Origin: Gemmatimonadales bacterium UBA2989
Lineage (GTDB): Bacteria; Gemmatimonadota; Gemmatimonadetes; Longimicrobiales; Gaopeijiaceae
Reading direction: 5' to 3'
Length of the DNA: 44,435 nt
NCBI GenBank assembly: GCA_002346625.1
Contig: DEAF01000027.1
Span: 27,393-71,827, forward strand
Below, one piece after another: positions 1 to 8,612 of this stretch (its first letter is position 1; the number at the start of each line of letters is the position of its first letter). The notes beneath the pieces were generated by a model, which saw nothing but the letters and a program-made list of their open reading frames with translations, was not told the origin of the DNA and did not search any database. A program made the position numbers and the translations under genes.

Positions 1-246
1 TGGGCTGAATGGTGTGGTCCTTGCCGAATGATAGCACCGATTATTGAAGAGTTGGCTGAGGCTTACAACGAAGAGGATCTTCTAGTAGGAAAATTGGATG
101 TCGATACAAACCAAGGATCTGTTGTCCGATTTAGTGTGCGTAGCATTCCTAGCATCCTGTTCTTTAAAGACGGTCAACATGTAGACACAGTAGTTGGTAT
201 GGTGTCGCGATCCGCCTTAGAGGACAAGATCCAAGAGCATACCTAG
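1..246 (+). CDS. trxA: Thioredoxin, C-terminal part (5' end outside window)
   Basis: The frame is open from base 1, so the true start lies upstream; 81 residues remain. The first residues carry the thioredoxin active site WCGPC (bases 10-24), the dithiol pair that reduces protein disulfides in the cytoplasm. The cis-proline loop follows as SIPSILFFKDG, then the usual C-terminal helix. A complete bacterial thioredoxin is about 105-110 residues, so roughly 25 are missing here. The first ATG inside the window (base 28) falls after the active site and is not the real start. rsmI follows 48 bases later on the same strand. Family assignment is very secure; whether this is the main thioredoxin or a paralogue cannot be told from the fragment. 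Confidence 0.93.
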   Translation, partial: WAEWCGPCRMIAPIIEELAEAYNEEDLLVGKLDVDTNQGSVVRFSVRSIPSILFFKDGQHVDTVVGMVSRSALEDKIQEHT

Positions 247-294
247 ATATATTCCTCAGGTAGGTTATTCGTTAGGAATTCAAATCGTCCGTAT

Positions 295-1149
295 ATGAGC
301 ACCTTATATATAGTACCCACTCCGATTGGCAATCTCTCAGATATTTCTGGACGAGCTCTGGAAATTCTGAGTTCGGTGGATGTTGTCTTAGCTGAAGATA
401 CTCGACGTACGAAGATATTGATGGATCACTTCGATATTAACACATCACTTACATCTCTTCATGATCACAATGAAGTTTCACGTATAGATGGTATTATTGA
501 TCTTCTAAACTCAGGCAATAGCCTTGCCCTTGTATCCGATGCCGGTACCCCTCTGCTATCAGATCCTGGGGCACAGTTGGTCAGTAGTGTAGTCGAAGCT
601 GGGCACGAAGTTATTCCTATTCCTGGACCTTCGGCGATCCTTACAGCTTTAGTGGGGGCGGGTTTTCCTCCGGTGCCTTTCACTTTTCATGGTTTTGTTC
701 CTAAGAAAAAGAAGACAAGGAATGAGCTTTTAGAGAGTATTGTCGGATCCAGAGATACTTCAGTGGTGTTCGAATCACCAGAACGACTTTGCGTACTTCT
801 GGAGGATCTCCAAATTTTAGCTGAAGAAGGAAGGCAGATTGTTGTGGCCAGGGAGATGACTAAAATTCATGAGGAATTTTTCCGTGGAACTATTGATGAA
901 GCGGTATCTTATTTTGCTGAAAGTCCACCTCGAGGTGAGGTTACAGTAGTTATATCTCCTAGAATAAAAGAAGAAGCTGATCAGCGAATAGACGTAGCTG
1001 CTGCCCGTGCCCTAGCTCAGGCACTTTTAGATGAGGGACTAACTCCCAGTAGGTCGGCAAGAGAACTGTCGATCCGGCTTCGAATTGGTAGGAACATGGC
1101 ATATGAAGTGGTGCATTCACTGTTAGATAAAGACGAAAGCATTATATAA
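295..1149 (+). CDS. rsmI: 16S rRNA (cytidine-1402-2'-O)-methyltransferase RsmI
   Basis: A 284-residue SAM-dependent methyltransferase of the tetrapyrrole-methylase fold. RsmI 2'-O-methylates C1402 in the decoding centre of 16S rRNA. Family signatures are in order: PTPIGNLSD near residues 8-16, AEDTRRT at 33-39, SDAGTPLLSDPG at 81-92 and PGPSA at 110-114, then the positively charged VPKKKK segment. The length matches the family (about 280). The ATG at 295 gives the conserved N-terminal strand directly; no strong ribosome binding site is visible, only a weak TAGGA about 18 bases upstream. It lies between the thioredoxin gene and the DUF4159 operon. Function is secure from family conservation. 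Confidence 0.96.
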   Translation: MSTLYIVPTPIGNLSDISGRALEILSSVDVVLAEDTRRTKILMDHFDINTSLTSLHDHNEVSRIDGIIDLLNSGNSLALVSDAGTPLLSDPGAQLVSSVVEAGHEVIPIPGPSAILTALVGAGFPPVPFTFHGFVPKKKKTRNELLESIVGSRDTSVVFESPERLCVLLEDLQILAEEGRQIVVAREMTKIHEEFFRGTIDEAVSYFAESPPRGEVTVVISPRIKEEADQRIDVAAARALAQALLDEGLTPSRSARELSIRLRIGRNMAYEVVHSLLDKDESII

Positions 1150-1199
1150 ATCGTATAAAGTTTAAGAATTGTGAATTATAACTGGAGAATAAGAGGAGT

Positions 1200-1865
1200 A
1201 TGGTCAACATCGCTCTGTCCTTATGTGTGGCAGTTTCGGTAGGATTGAGTGCTCCACCTGATTCTGTTCTTTCCATAGCACGTTTGCAGTACGAGGGTGG
1301 TGGAGATTGGTACGCTAATCCTTCATCATTGCCAAATCTTCTTGCTGCTATCAATGAGCGTACTGACATTCCCGTTTCGAGTTTTCCTAGGGTGGTAAGG
1401 CCTTTGGACACTTCTCTTAAAGAATATCCATATCTCTATATGACAGGGCACGGTAACGTGCGATTTTCCAGGGAAGAAAGGCTAGCTCTTCGGGAGCATC
1501 TGTTGTCAGGAGGTTTCCTTCATGCCGATGACAACTATGGTATGGATGATTCGTTTCGGAGGGAGATAGCTGAAGTTTTTCCGGAGTACGAGTTATCAGA
1601 AATAACTCCGGGCCATCCGGTTTTTAATGTTATGTATCAATTTCCTGAGGGATTACCCAAAATACATGAACACGATGGCAAGGCACCTCAGGCATTAGGG
1701 ATATTCCATGGGGGTAGGCTAATAGTCTTTTACAGCTATGAGTCTGATTTAGGTGATGGCTGGGAAGATTCGGGAGTTCACGAAGACGCTTCTGAGATTC
1801 GCGAATCTGCTATTCGTATGGGAGTCAATCTTTATCTCTATGTCCTAAGTCAGTTGGTAACGTGA
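1200..1865 (+). CDS. DUF4159 domain exported protein
   Basis: 221 residues with a short hydrophobic N-terminus (ALSLCVAVSVGLSA) that looks like a signal peptide, although it lacks the usual positive n-region. The body matches DUF4159: FARLQY-like opening (ARLQYEGGGDWYANP near 27-41), YLYMTGHG near 78-85 and GGFLHADDNYG near 104-114, a GATase-like alpha/beta fold. The biochemical role is unknown. In related bacteria the family sits beside DUF4175, MoxR and VWA genes, as here. GGAG lies 12 bases upstream of the ATG, and a closer GAGGAG is too close to serve that ATG. The stop overlaps the GTG start of the next gene by 4 bases, so translation is probably coupled. Confidence 0.85.
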   Translation: MVNIALSLCVAVSVGLSAPPDSVLSIARLQYEGGGDWYANPSSLPNLLAAINERTDIPVSSFPRVVRPLDTSLKEYPYLYMTGHGNVRFSREERLALREHLLSGGFLHADDNYGMDDSFRREIAEVFPEYELSEITPGHPVFNVMYQFPEGLPKIHEHDGKAPQALGIFHGGRLIVFYSYESDLGDGWEDSGVHEDASEIRESAIRMGVNLYLYVLSQLVT

Positions 1866-4800
1866 CTCCTGCTACAGTTCGTATAGTTAACGTCGTTGAA
1901 GATGTGAGAAGACATCTTACGAGTCGGCTTCGTAAAGTCTTTGCCTTATGGATTATAGCAGGAATCATGGGTGCCTTGATTTTGGCGTGGTTAGCAGTGA
2001 CTCCCGAGGGTTGGCATCAGGGTACCGTTATTCCGATGTCCATTGATTTGATTTTGGTTGGGCTAGGTGTTTTTGCATGGAAGATTTACCAAAGGGCTAA
2101 TAGACTTTGGTTAAGAGAGCCTAATCTCACCGCTAGTATGGAAGAGAGATCTGAAATTGCTCCTGGTGTTCTGCAGGGATCTTTGGAGCTATCCAGAGCT
2201 CTTCCATTGGGGGTATCATCTGCTCTTGCAACTCAAGCTACTGAAGATGTTCTAGCTGAATTGACAGAATCTATACCTAATTTGGCTGGACGTTTGTCTG
2301 CTGAATCCGGGAGATGGATTCGGCATGCTATGATTGGGTTTGTTTCTTTAGTATTAATTTTCGCAATGTTAACTACGACATCTCCGAGCAGATCTCTATC
2401 TGCTTGGTCTGGTTTAGTAAAACCATTTGGTCTTTTGGCCAGCCCCATATTTCCACCCTTGGAAGTTAAGCCTGGAACTGCCGATGTTCTGCGAGGCACT
2501 GATGTGTTGATCGACATAAAGGCTCCGGGACGCACAACAGTTGTGGTTCACTGGAAGGAGGCGGGCGACTTAGCTCTAGAAGAGCGCATTGACGTGATTG
2601 CTAATCAAGCAGAATTGATTCTCAAAAAGATTGATAATCTTACGGAATACTGGATTCAAACATCTGACGGAACTCGTTCTCCAGTCTACGAATTGCGACC
2701 TGTTGATCCTTTTTTGGTTAATAATGTGATTATTTCTCTGATTTTCCCTCCTTACTTGGGGCGTTTCCCAGAAGAGTATGGAGTTGACATGCCTCCTCTC
2801 AAAATCCCGTCAGGGAGTAGATTAGCCATTAAGGGTTGGGCAAATCGTTCTCTCAGTTTTGCAGGGTTGGACGGTCCGCAAGGTGAAAAAAGTATACAGT
2901 TATCAGTATCGGGACGGGGCTTTGAAGGAGATTGGATTCCTAGGATCAGCGGAGTTTATCCTTGGCGTTTCACTGATACCGAAGAAAGTCCAGCTGAAGT
3001 TGTACCTGATCCGTTAGAGATTACACTGGTTCCGGATTCGATTCCTGATGTAGCTGTTCTGGTCCCAGGCAAGGATGCATCACTGCCAGTGTCCCAGCTT
3101 CAGCCTCTTGTTCTTGAGGCTACGGATGACTACGGCCTAGATCGTCTGGAGCTAGTAGTTTATAAAGTCACCGCCTTTGGAGATCGTCTGGATCCGGAGA
3201 TCAATAGTCTCAAGATAGGTGGTGCTCGTGAAGTACTGTTACGTCCAGTAATGGATCTTAGGAACTGGAATCTTCTTCCGGGAGACACGGTTAGGTACTT
3301 TGTGCGTGCCGTTGATAACGCACCTTCTCCAAATGTCAGCGAGACTCCTGAATATGTACTCCGTCCGCCCACTCTGGCATCTCTACGGCGAGAAGCTCAA
3401 GAACGTCTAGACTATGCGGTCCAGGGTGTAGAGGATCTTGCTAAACGGGCAGATAAGCAGGCTCAAGAGGTGCAGAATCTAGAGCGCAAACTCAACAATC
3501 CTCGAGAGGTAGATCTTTCATTGCTGGACACCCCTAAGAGACAAAAATCTAATGAACGTATGGAATTTCAAGAACAAGAGGAAATCCGAAAGGCTTTAAA
3601 GGATCAAGAGATTGTTCTCAATGCTATCGATTCACTTGAAATCAAATTAGCTCAATTGAATAGGGATTTGGAATCTATGGGATTGGGAGATCCGGAGCTC
3701 CAACGGAAACTTCAGGAATTGCAGAATCTTATGGACAAGCTTGCTCCAGATAATCGACAGGATCGTTCTAAAGAATTGATAGAGCGGACTAAGGATATGA
3801 ATGCTATCGAGGCAGGGGAGACACTTAGTGAGCTTTCAGCTGATCAAGATGCTCTTCGCGACCGACTGGAGGAAGTTTTAGAAACTTTTAAGCGAGCGGC
3901 AATGGAACAAGATTTTCGGGCTGTAGCTGCAGAAGCTGATGAATTGGCCCAGCAAGAAGAAGCTCTCGCTGATGCTATCGCAGAAGGTGACGATCCTGAT
4001 TTACGATCAGATCAGCAAGAGATCCTCAAGAAGCGAGCCGAGGAACTCCAGGAACACCTTAATGAACTTCAGGAACGTTTAGATGAGGCGGGTGAGAATA
4101 CAGCCAGAGATGCTGTGGATGAGGCTACTCAACAAGGAGAGCAAGCTCAACAACTCATGGCTGACGCCCAACTGCAGTCAAGGATGAGACAAACTCAGCA
4201 GGCAACTCAGTCTGCTCAACAGGCTGCTGAATCCATGAGCAAAATGTCTCAGGAACTGCAACAAGCTCAACAGGAAATGGAAAAACAGGAGATGGCTGCT
4301 TTTCAGGGAGCCCTGCAGGAGACTGCAACTTTAGCTTTGGCTATGGCTAGAGAACAAACAAGTCTGCGTGATCAGATGCGGAGTGCAGGGCAAGAAGAGC
4401 TGTCGGATGTACGCGGTGGTCAGTCAGCGCTTCTTCAGGGTGTCCGTAGTATTGCAGACAACCTGTCTGCACGTGATCGTTCAAGTCGAGGAGATGACGA
4501 TAGGGATGTTGTTAGTGAAATCGGCAAAGCTATGAATGCAATCGAACAAACTTTGACTGCACTGCAAGATCAAGGTGGACGGATCCCATTGCTTCTCGAT
4601 GTAGCTGGGAAAGCTGTTGGAGCACTTAATCAAGTTTCATTAGCCGCCATGGCTGCGACCCAGCAGGCTGGTCAGATGGGACAATCTCAAGCGTCTCAGC
4701 AAATGATGGAACAAATGGAACAACTGGCTCAAATGCAGGGGTCTATTAATAATCAGACTGGCCAATTAACACCAATGCAACTTGGAGAGCAGGCTATGGC

Positions 4801-5248
4801 TCAGCAACTCAAAGAAGCTGCAGAACGACAGAAACAAGTTGCTGATGAACTGGAGGGCCTCTCACAGAAACCTACTGCTCAGGATCATATTCTTGGTGAC
4901 CTGGATGCTATGGCTCTGGATGCTATGGATCTTGCCAACCGCCTGTTTGATGAACGCCTGGATTCCGAGACACTCCAGCGTCAGCAAGCTCTTTTCCATA
5001 GATTGTTAAACTCTGGACGCAGTCTAGAGAAGGACGAGTTCTCTGAAGAACGAGAATCGTTTGCACCTGGGGATTTTGAGAGAGGTATTGTCGACTCTCT
5101 CTCTCCTGAAGATATGGGAGCACTCCGCTTTGAGATTCCTAATATCGATATGCTACTATCTTTGTCCCCAGCCCAGAGACATATGGTAGTAGAATACTTT
5201 GAGAATCTAAATAGGTTAGAGCGCCAGTATATGAAAGTTGACTGGTGA
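1862..5248 (+). CDS. DUF4175-type giant coiled-coil membrane protein
   Basis: 1128 residues starting at a GTG that overlaps the preceding stop (GTGA). Visible architecture: two membrane helices near residues 27-46 and 57-75, a third near 154-172, then a beta-rich Ig-like region to about 500, and from about 510 to 1060 a very long Gln/Glu/Ala-rich coiled coil with many QQA and EEL repeats. The last residues carry SPAQRHMVVEYF. This is the layout of DUF4175-family proteins, which are of unknown function and encoded with DUF4159 and MoxR/VWA genes. The coiled coil is most likely exposed to the periplasm (inference). A protein with a similar start and end is encoded at 32060-33652. Confidence 0.85.
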   Translation: MTPATVRIVNVVEDVRRHLTSRLRKVFALWIIAGIMGALILAWLAVTPEGWHQGTVIPMSIDLILVGLGVFAWKIYQRANRLWLREPNLTASMEERSEIAPGVLQGSLELSRALPLGVSSALATQATEDVLAELTESIPNLAGRLSAESGRWIRHAMIGFVSLVLIFAMLTTTSPSRSLSAWSGLVKPFGLLASPIFPPLEVKPGTADVLRGTDVLIDIKAPGRTTVVVHWKEAGDLALEERIDVIANQAELILKKIDNLTEYWIQTSDGTRSPVYELRPVDPFLVNNVIISLIFPPYLGRFPEEYGVDMPPLKIPSGSRLAIKGWANRSLSFAGLDGPQGEKSIQLSVSGRGFEGDWIPRISGVYPWRFTDTEESPAEVVPDPLEITLVPDSIPDVAVLVPGKDASLPVSQLQPLVLEATDDYGLDRLELVVYKVTAFGDRLDPEINSLKIGGAREVLLRPVMDLRNWNLLPGDTVRYFVRAVDNAPSPNVSETPEYVLRPPTLASLRREAQERLDYAVQGVEDLAKRADKQAQEVQNLERKLNNPREVDLSLLDTPKRQKSNERMEFQEQEEIRKALKDQEIVLNAIDSLEIKLAQLNRDLESMGLGDPELQRKLQELQNLMDKLAPDNRQDRSKELIERTKDMNAIEAGETLSELSADQDALRDRLEEVLETFKRAAMEQDFRAVAAEADELAQQEEALADAIAEGDDPDLRSDQQEILKKRAEELQEHLNELQERLDEAGENTARDAVDEATQQGEQAQQLMADAQLQSRMRQTQQATQSAQQAAESMSKMSQELQQAQQEMEKQEMAAFQGALQETATLALAMAREQTSLRDQMRSAGQEELSDVRGGQSALLQGVRSIADNLSARDRSSRGDDDRDVVSEIGKAMNAIEQTLTALQDQGGRIPLLLDVAGKAVGALNQVSLAAMAATQQAGQMGQSQASQQMMEQMEQLAQMQGSINNQTGQLTPMQLGEQAMAQQLKEAAERQKQVADELEGLSQKPTAQDHILGDLDAMALDAMDLANRLFDERLDSETLQRQQALFHRLLNSGRSLEKDEFSEERESFAPGDFERGIVDSLSPEDMGALRFEIPNIDMLLSLSPAQRHMVVEYFENLNRLERQYMKVDW

Positions 5249-6390
5249 AAAACTCGGCTTTTGCAAAATTAGCATTTTTTGGAATCCTTTCCTTGTTAGC
5301 ACCAGTTATTCTACAAGCACAGGCAAGAGATTCTATTTTTGAAGCTGAGTCACTTCGGTCTGCTCTAAGGCAGGAAATTGAAGGTAATTTTGCTGAGGCG
5401 GAAAAGATTCTGAAAGATCTTATGAATCACAAGCCTACTTCCACTGAAGGTCTTTTTGCACTCGAACGTACACTTCGATCTCAAGGTAGGATTAAAGACA
5501 TCTTTCCTATAGCCCAGAGATATCAGGATTCAGAACCTTATGCGGCCATTCCTAGGATAGTTATCCTCAGAGCATTTGAAGAATTAAATGCTGTTGACGA
5601 GCTAAAAAAACAATGGTCAACTGCAGAAATCCTTCCATCGGGAAGTATAGATCGTAGGCATGTTCTCGCTGAAATTATAAGGTTAGAAATAGCTCGTAAT
5701 GATGTAGATGTCCAAGAACATTTCGTACAATTCCGTTCTGAATTCCCTGATGCTAGTGAAGTCGATGAATTGGCTGTGATGTTAGCAGTAAAATTAGAAA
5801 TAAACGGCTATGACATGGCAGCTAAATCCCTATTGGCTGGCGTAGAAAGATCTAAGGTTTTGCTTGAGCGAGGATATTTGTATTTAGCTTCTGGGGAAGT
5901 GGTGCCTGGTCGTAGTAATTTGCGAAAAGCAGTTTCCGGTTTACCGCCAACGGAAGCTACTAATATTATATCGTTGATTGGGCTTCTGGAAAAACTTGAG
6001 GGGAAAGCACTGGTTGTTGTTATGCGAAGTGCAGTTTTGGAACACCGAAGTCAAGCTAATTTGGTTGCTAGTGAAATTAAGAGTTTGATTGATGCTATTC
6101 CTTTAACTGACCAACCTGCTGTTCTAGCCTATAGTGCCAGGATTGCCGATAACGCAGAATTAAGAATGCAGGCTTCTGAATTCAGGTATCTTTTGGTTCA
6201 TGATCATCCAAATGCAGCTGAGACACCAGAGGCCACTCTAGACTTAGCTCGCTTTAAAGCTGTTGGATCTGCAGGTGTTGGGGAATCTATCCAGTTGCTT
6301 GAGGATTTGATTATTAGACATCCTGATAATGCTATCGTACCTATAGCTCGTCGGGAGCTGGGCAAACTGAAAGATGGTAATAATTTATGA
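5245..6390 (+). CDS. Exported tetratricopeptide-repeat protein
   Basis: 381 residues from a GTG overlapping the previous stop by 4 bases. A typical Sec signal peptide is visible (MKNSAFAKLAFFGILSLL, cleavage likely after the QAQA region near residue 27). The remainder is alpha-helical with degenerate TPR-like units, for example LRQEIEGNFAEAEKILKDL near 40-58 and again toward the C-terminus (QLLEDLIIRHPDNA). No catalytic motif is seen. In this operon it probably acts as a periplasmic scaffold for the DUF4175/DUF4159 proteins; that is inference from context. The next gene's ATG overlaps its stop (ATGA). Confidence 0.75.
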   Translation: MKNSAFAKLAFFGILSLLAPVILQAQARDSIFEAESLRSALRQEIEGNFAEAEKILKDLMNHKPTSTEGLFALERTLRSQGRIKDIFPIAQRYQDSEPYAAIPRIVILRAFEELNAVDELKKQWSTAEILPSGSIDRRHVLAEIIRLEIARNDVDVQEHFVQFRSEFPDASEVDELAVMLAVKLEINGYDMAAKSLLAGVERSKVLLERGYLYLASGEVVPGRSNLRKAVSGLPPTEATNIISLIGLLEKLEGKALVVVMRSAVLEHRSQANLVASEIKSLIDAIPLTDQPAVLAYSARIADNAELRMQASEFRYLLVHDHPNAAETPEATLDLARFKAVGSAGVGESIQLLEDLIIRHPDNAIVPIARRELGKLKDGNNL

Positions 6391-7640
6391 GGTTTTTTAG
6401 ATGGTTTTTGATCTTAATTCTAGTCAGTTTCCCTATTCCTGCTTTGGGTCAGTTTATTATCGTTCCTATGGATCGAACTCAGGATAATCATTTAAAAGCT
6501 TACGGACTCACCTATTGGGTTCTTGAGGAATACGGACAGTCCGAGTGGTTCCTTAACTATCGTGATGGCTCTTTTTTACTTCCTGATATGCCTGGAATCC
6601 GCAGGCAGGCACTGCTTCGCGGTGTATCTATAGAGTTAGTTGAGGGTGCTGACCTAGCTGCTGTTCGAGCTATGATAACTGACTCAAACATGGAATCAGT
6701 GATTTTGGAAAAAGCACCCAAAATTGCGGTATACACTCCTCCCAACAGTACGCCTTGGGACGATGCGGTTACTATGGCCTTAGAGTATGCTCAAATTCCT
6801 TACGAAAAAATATGGGATGATGATGTGATCGAAATGGGGCTTCAGGACTATGAATGGCTACACCTTCATCATGAGGATTTTACCGGGCAATATTCCAAAT
6901 TCTTCCTTACTTATGCTGAATCATCTTGGCTTCAAGAGGAAGTAGCAAGAAATGAAGAGATTGCACAGAGGCTCGGGTTTACCACAGTACCCGACCTCAA
7001 AAAGGGAGTCGCACGCGAGATTCGACAGTATGTTGAAGATGGAGGATTTCTATTTGCTATGTGTTCTGCAACAGAGACATTAGAGTTGGCATTGGGTGCA
7101 GAATTTGTGGATATATCAGCTGCGTATGCTGATGGTTCGCCTCCGGATATCAACGCTACTAGAGATATGGATTGGTCTAGTACCATGGCCTTTACTAATG
7201 CAGTAGTTCAGACGAGTGCATCAGTGAGTGCTTTTAGTGATATTGACGGCCATCAGGTCAATACTCCTTGGAGGCTAGAATTAGGATCATTCTCACTTTT
7301 TAAATTTTCTGCCAAATTCGATCCGGTACCCACAATGCTCACACAGAATCATGAAGATGTAATTCCTGATTTCTACGGTTTGACCACATCATTCCGATTG
7401 TCGAGACTAAAACCTGGAACGATAGTTCTCGCTAAGGAAAAAGATGTTTCTAAGTATGTACATGGTAATTATGGGGATGGAACGTGGACATATTTTGGGG
7501 GACATGACCCTGAGGATCCTGAACACCAGATCGGAGATTCTCCTACGGATCTAGATCTGTATCCTAATTCCCCAGGGTATAGATTGATTTTGAATAACGT
7601 TCTTTTTCCAGCTGCTAAGAAGAAGAAACTTAAAACTTAG
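6387..7640 (+). CDS. Secreted protein of the family often labelled 'asparagine synthetase B' (function unknown)
   Basis: 417 residues beginning with a clear signal peptide (MRFFRWFLILILVSFPIPALG). The mature N-terminus carries MDRTQDNHLKAYGLTYWVL and a WFLNYRDGSF segment, a pattern I recall from FCB-group proteins annotated as 'asparagine synthetase B'. There is no N-terminal catalytic Cys and no PP-loop, so that name is unlikely to describe its activity. Residues from about 110 onward (KIAVYTPPNSTPWDDAV, later DGGFLFAMCSATETLE) resemble a class-I glutamine-amidotransferase-like fold. It closes the four-gene envelope operon by a 4-base overlap. It probably acts outside the inner membrane; the function is unknown. 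Confidence 0.7.
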   Translation: MRFFRWFLILILVSFPIPALGQFIIVPMDRTQDNHLKAYGLTYWVLEEYGQSEWFLNYRDGSFLLPDMPGIRRQALLRGVSIELVEGADLAAVRAMITDSNMESVILEKAPKIAVYTPPNSTPWDDAVTMALEYAQIPYEKIWDDDVIEMGLQDYEWLHLHHEDFTGQYSKFFLTYAESSWLQEEVARNEEIAQRLGFTTVPDLKKGVAREIRQYVEDGGFLFAMCSATETLELALGAEFVDISAAYADGSPPDINATRDMDWSSTMAFTNAVVQTSASVSAFSDIDGHQVNTPWRLELGSFSLFKFSAKFDPVPTMLTQNHEDVIPDFYGLTTSFRLSRLKPGTIVLAKEKDVSKYVHGNYGDGTWTYFGGHDPEDPEHQIGDSPTDLDLYPNSPGYRLILNNVLFPAAKKKKLKT

Positions 7641-7703
7641 GAAAATCCTATTTTGGTTAAAGTCATATCCTATCTATTATTTACTTTTAATAAGGAGTGA
7701 CTA

Positions 7704-7760
7704 GTGATACTGTCCGTGATAGATTTCCTGGCTAAGATTAACGCAAAAACGGAGAATTAA
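7704..7760 (+). CDS. 18-residue ORF translationally coupled to a small membrane protein
   Basis: A GTG at 7704 follows a strong Shine-Dalgarno AAGGAG (7692-7697) at a 6-base spacing and encodes VILSVIDFLAKINAKTEN. Its TAA shares a base with the ATG of the next ORF (TAATG). The peptide is an amphipathic or hydrophobic stretch with a charged tail. It could be a genuine small protein or a translated leader that controls the downstream gene. I recognise no family. Support comes only from ribosome-binding-site quality and the stop/start overlap. Confidence 0.4.
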   Translation: MILSVIDFLAKINAKTEN

Positions 7761-7960
7761 TGACTCGGCTATTCGGTGTGCTTGTCGGTATTGGGATACT
7801 TTTGATGGCAAGCTTTACGTTTCAAGACTCTGCTATTGGCTGGAAAGATGGGCACTCGGATATTGGATTCTGGTGGGCAGTCATTACAGGGCTCCTGACT
7901 ATCGCAGGTGTCGCTACTATTATCGGAACCTGGATACACACTCAGCAGACAGAGGATTGA
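7760..7960 (+). CDS. Small two-helix membrane protein
   Basis: 66 residues. An N-terminal hydrophobic helix (LFGVLVGIGILLMASFTF, about 4-21) and a second one (FWWAVITGLLTIAGVATIIGTW, about 37-58) flank a short loop containing GWKDGH, and the C-terminus is polar (HTQQTED). GGAG at 7751-7754 lies 5 bases ahead of the ATG, and the ATG overlaps the stop of an 18-codon ORF. The gene is followed at once by the FAH-family gene. No known family is recognised. Coding looks real from the hydrophobic pattern and ribosome binding site, but the function is unknown. Confidence 0.6.
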   Translation: MTRLFGVLVGIGILLMASFTFQDSAIGWKDGHSDIGFWWAVITGLLTIAGVATIIGTWIHTQQTED

Positions 7961-7961
7961 T

Positions 7962-8612
7962 ATTATAGGTGATTCTGCAACATCCTTACGTCCACCCAAG
8001 ATAGTATGTGTAGGACGCAATTACCCAGATCATGCTGTAGAGTTGGGTAACGTTGTTCCTGACGAACCACTAATATTCTTAAAGCCGTCTTCCAGTGTCA
8101 TAGATCCTGGGATGCCGATTATTGTCCCCTCTGGAGTCGGAAGAGTTGACTACGAAGGTGAAATCGGAATCCGCATTGGTGTTTCCTCTCGTCATGTTTC
8201 TGAATTAGAAGCATGGGATATTGTAGATGGTATATTGCCATTGAATGATGTGACCGCACGAGATTTACAGATGAAAGACAACCAGTGGTCGAGAGCGAAA
8301 GGATTCGACACGTTTTGCCCGCTAGGCCCCGTCTCTTCAGTAGACCCTGAAGATTTTCCAGAACTGGTTCTTATAACTAGAGTCAATGGCTTGGAGAGAC
8401 AAAGAGCTTCGGCCTCTGATATGGTATTTTCAGCATCTGTTTTAATAGCTTACATATCGCGTATCATGACCCTAGAAGAGGGATGCATAATTGCTACAGG
8501 AACGCCTGAGGGTATAGGACCCATTGAGCCTGGAGACGAAGTTGAAGTTGAGATAGAAGGATTAGGAATTGTTCGAAATCCAGTTATTGGGGAAGATTTA
8601 AGTGGAACTTAA
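7962..8612 (+). CDS. Fumarylacetoacetate hydrolase (FAH) family protein
   Basis: The core KIVCVGRNYPDHAVELGN, FLKPSSSVI, VDYEGEIGIRIG and ITRVNGLERQ, then IIATGTPEGIG, is the FAH fold. It is a metal-dependent hydrolase or decarboxylase of acylpyruvate-type substrates (YcgM-like, about 215-220 residues). Conserved metal-binding acidic residues lie in the YEGEI segment. The start is unclear. A GTG at 7908 gives 234 residues but has no ribosome binding site and overlaps the previous gene by 53 bases. The Shine-Dalgarno AGAGG (7951-7955) instead points to ATT at 7962 (spacing 6) or ATA at 7965, giving 216 residues, as expected. The end overlaps the aminotransferase start by 11 bases. The exact substrate cannot be told. 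Confidence 0.85.
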   Translation: MIGDSATSLRPPKIVCVGRNYPDHAVELGNVVPDEPLIFLKPSSSVIDPGMPIIVPSGVGRVDYEGEIGIRIGVSSRHVSELEAWDIVDGILPLNDVTARDLQMKDNQWSRAKGFDTFCPLGPVSSVDPEDFPELVLITRVNGLERQRASASDMVFSASVLIAYISRIMTLEEGCIIATGTPEGIGPIEPGDEVEVEIEGLGIVRNPVIGEDLSGT

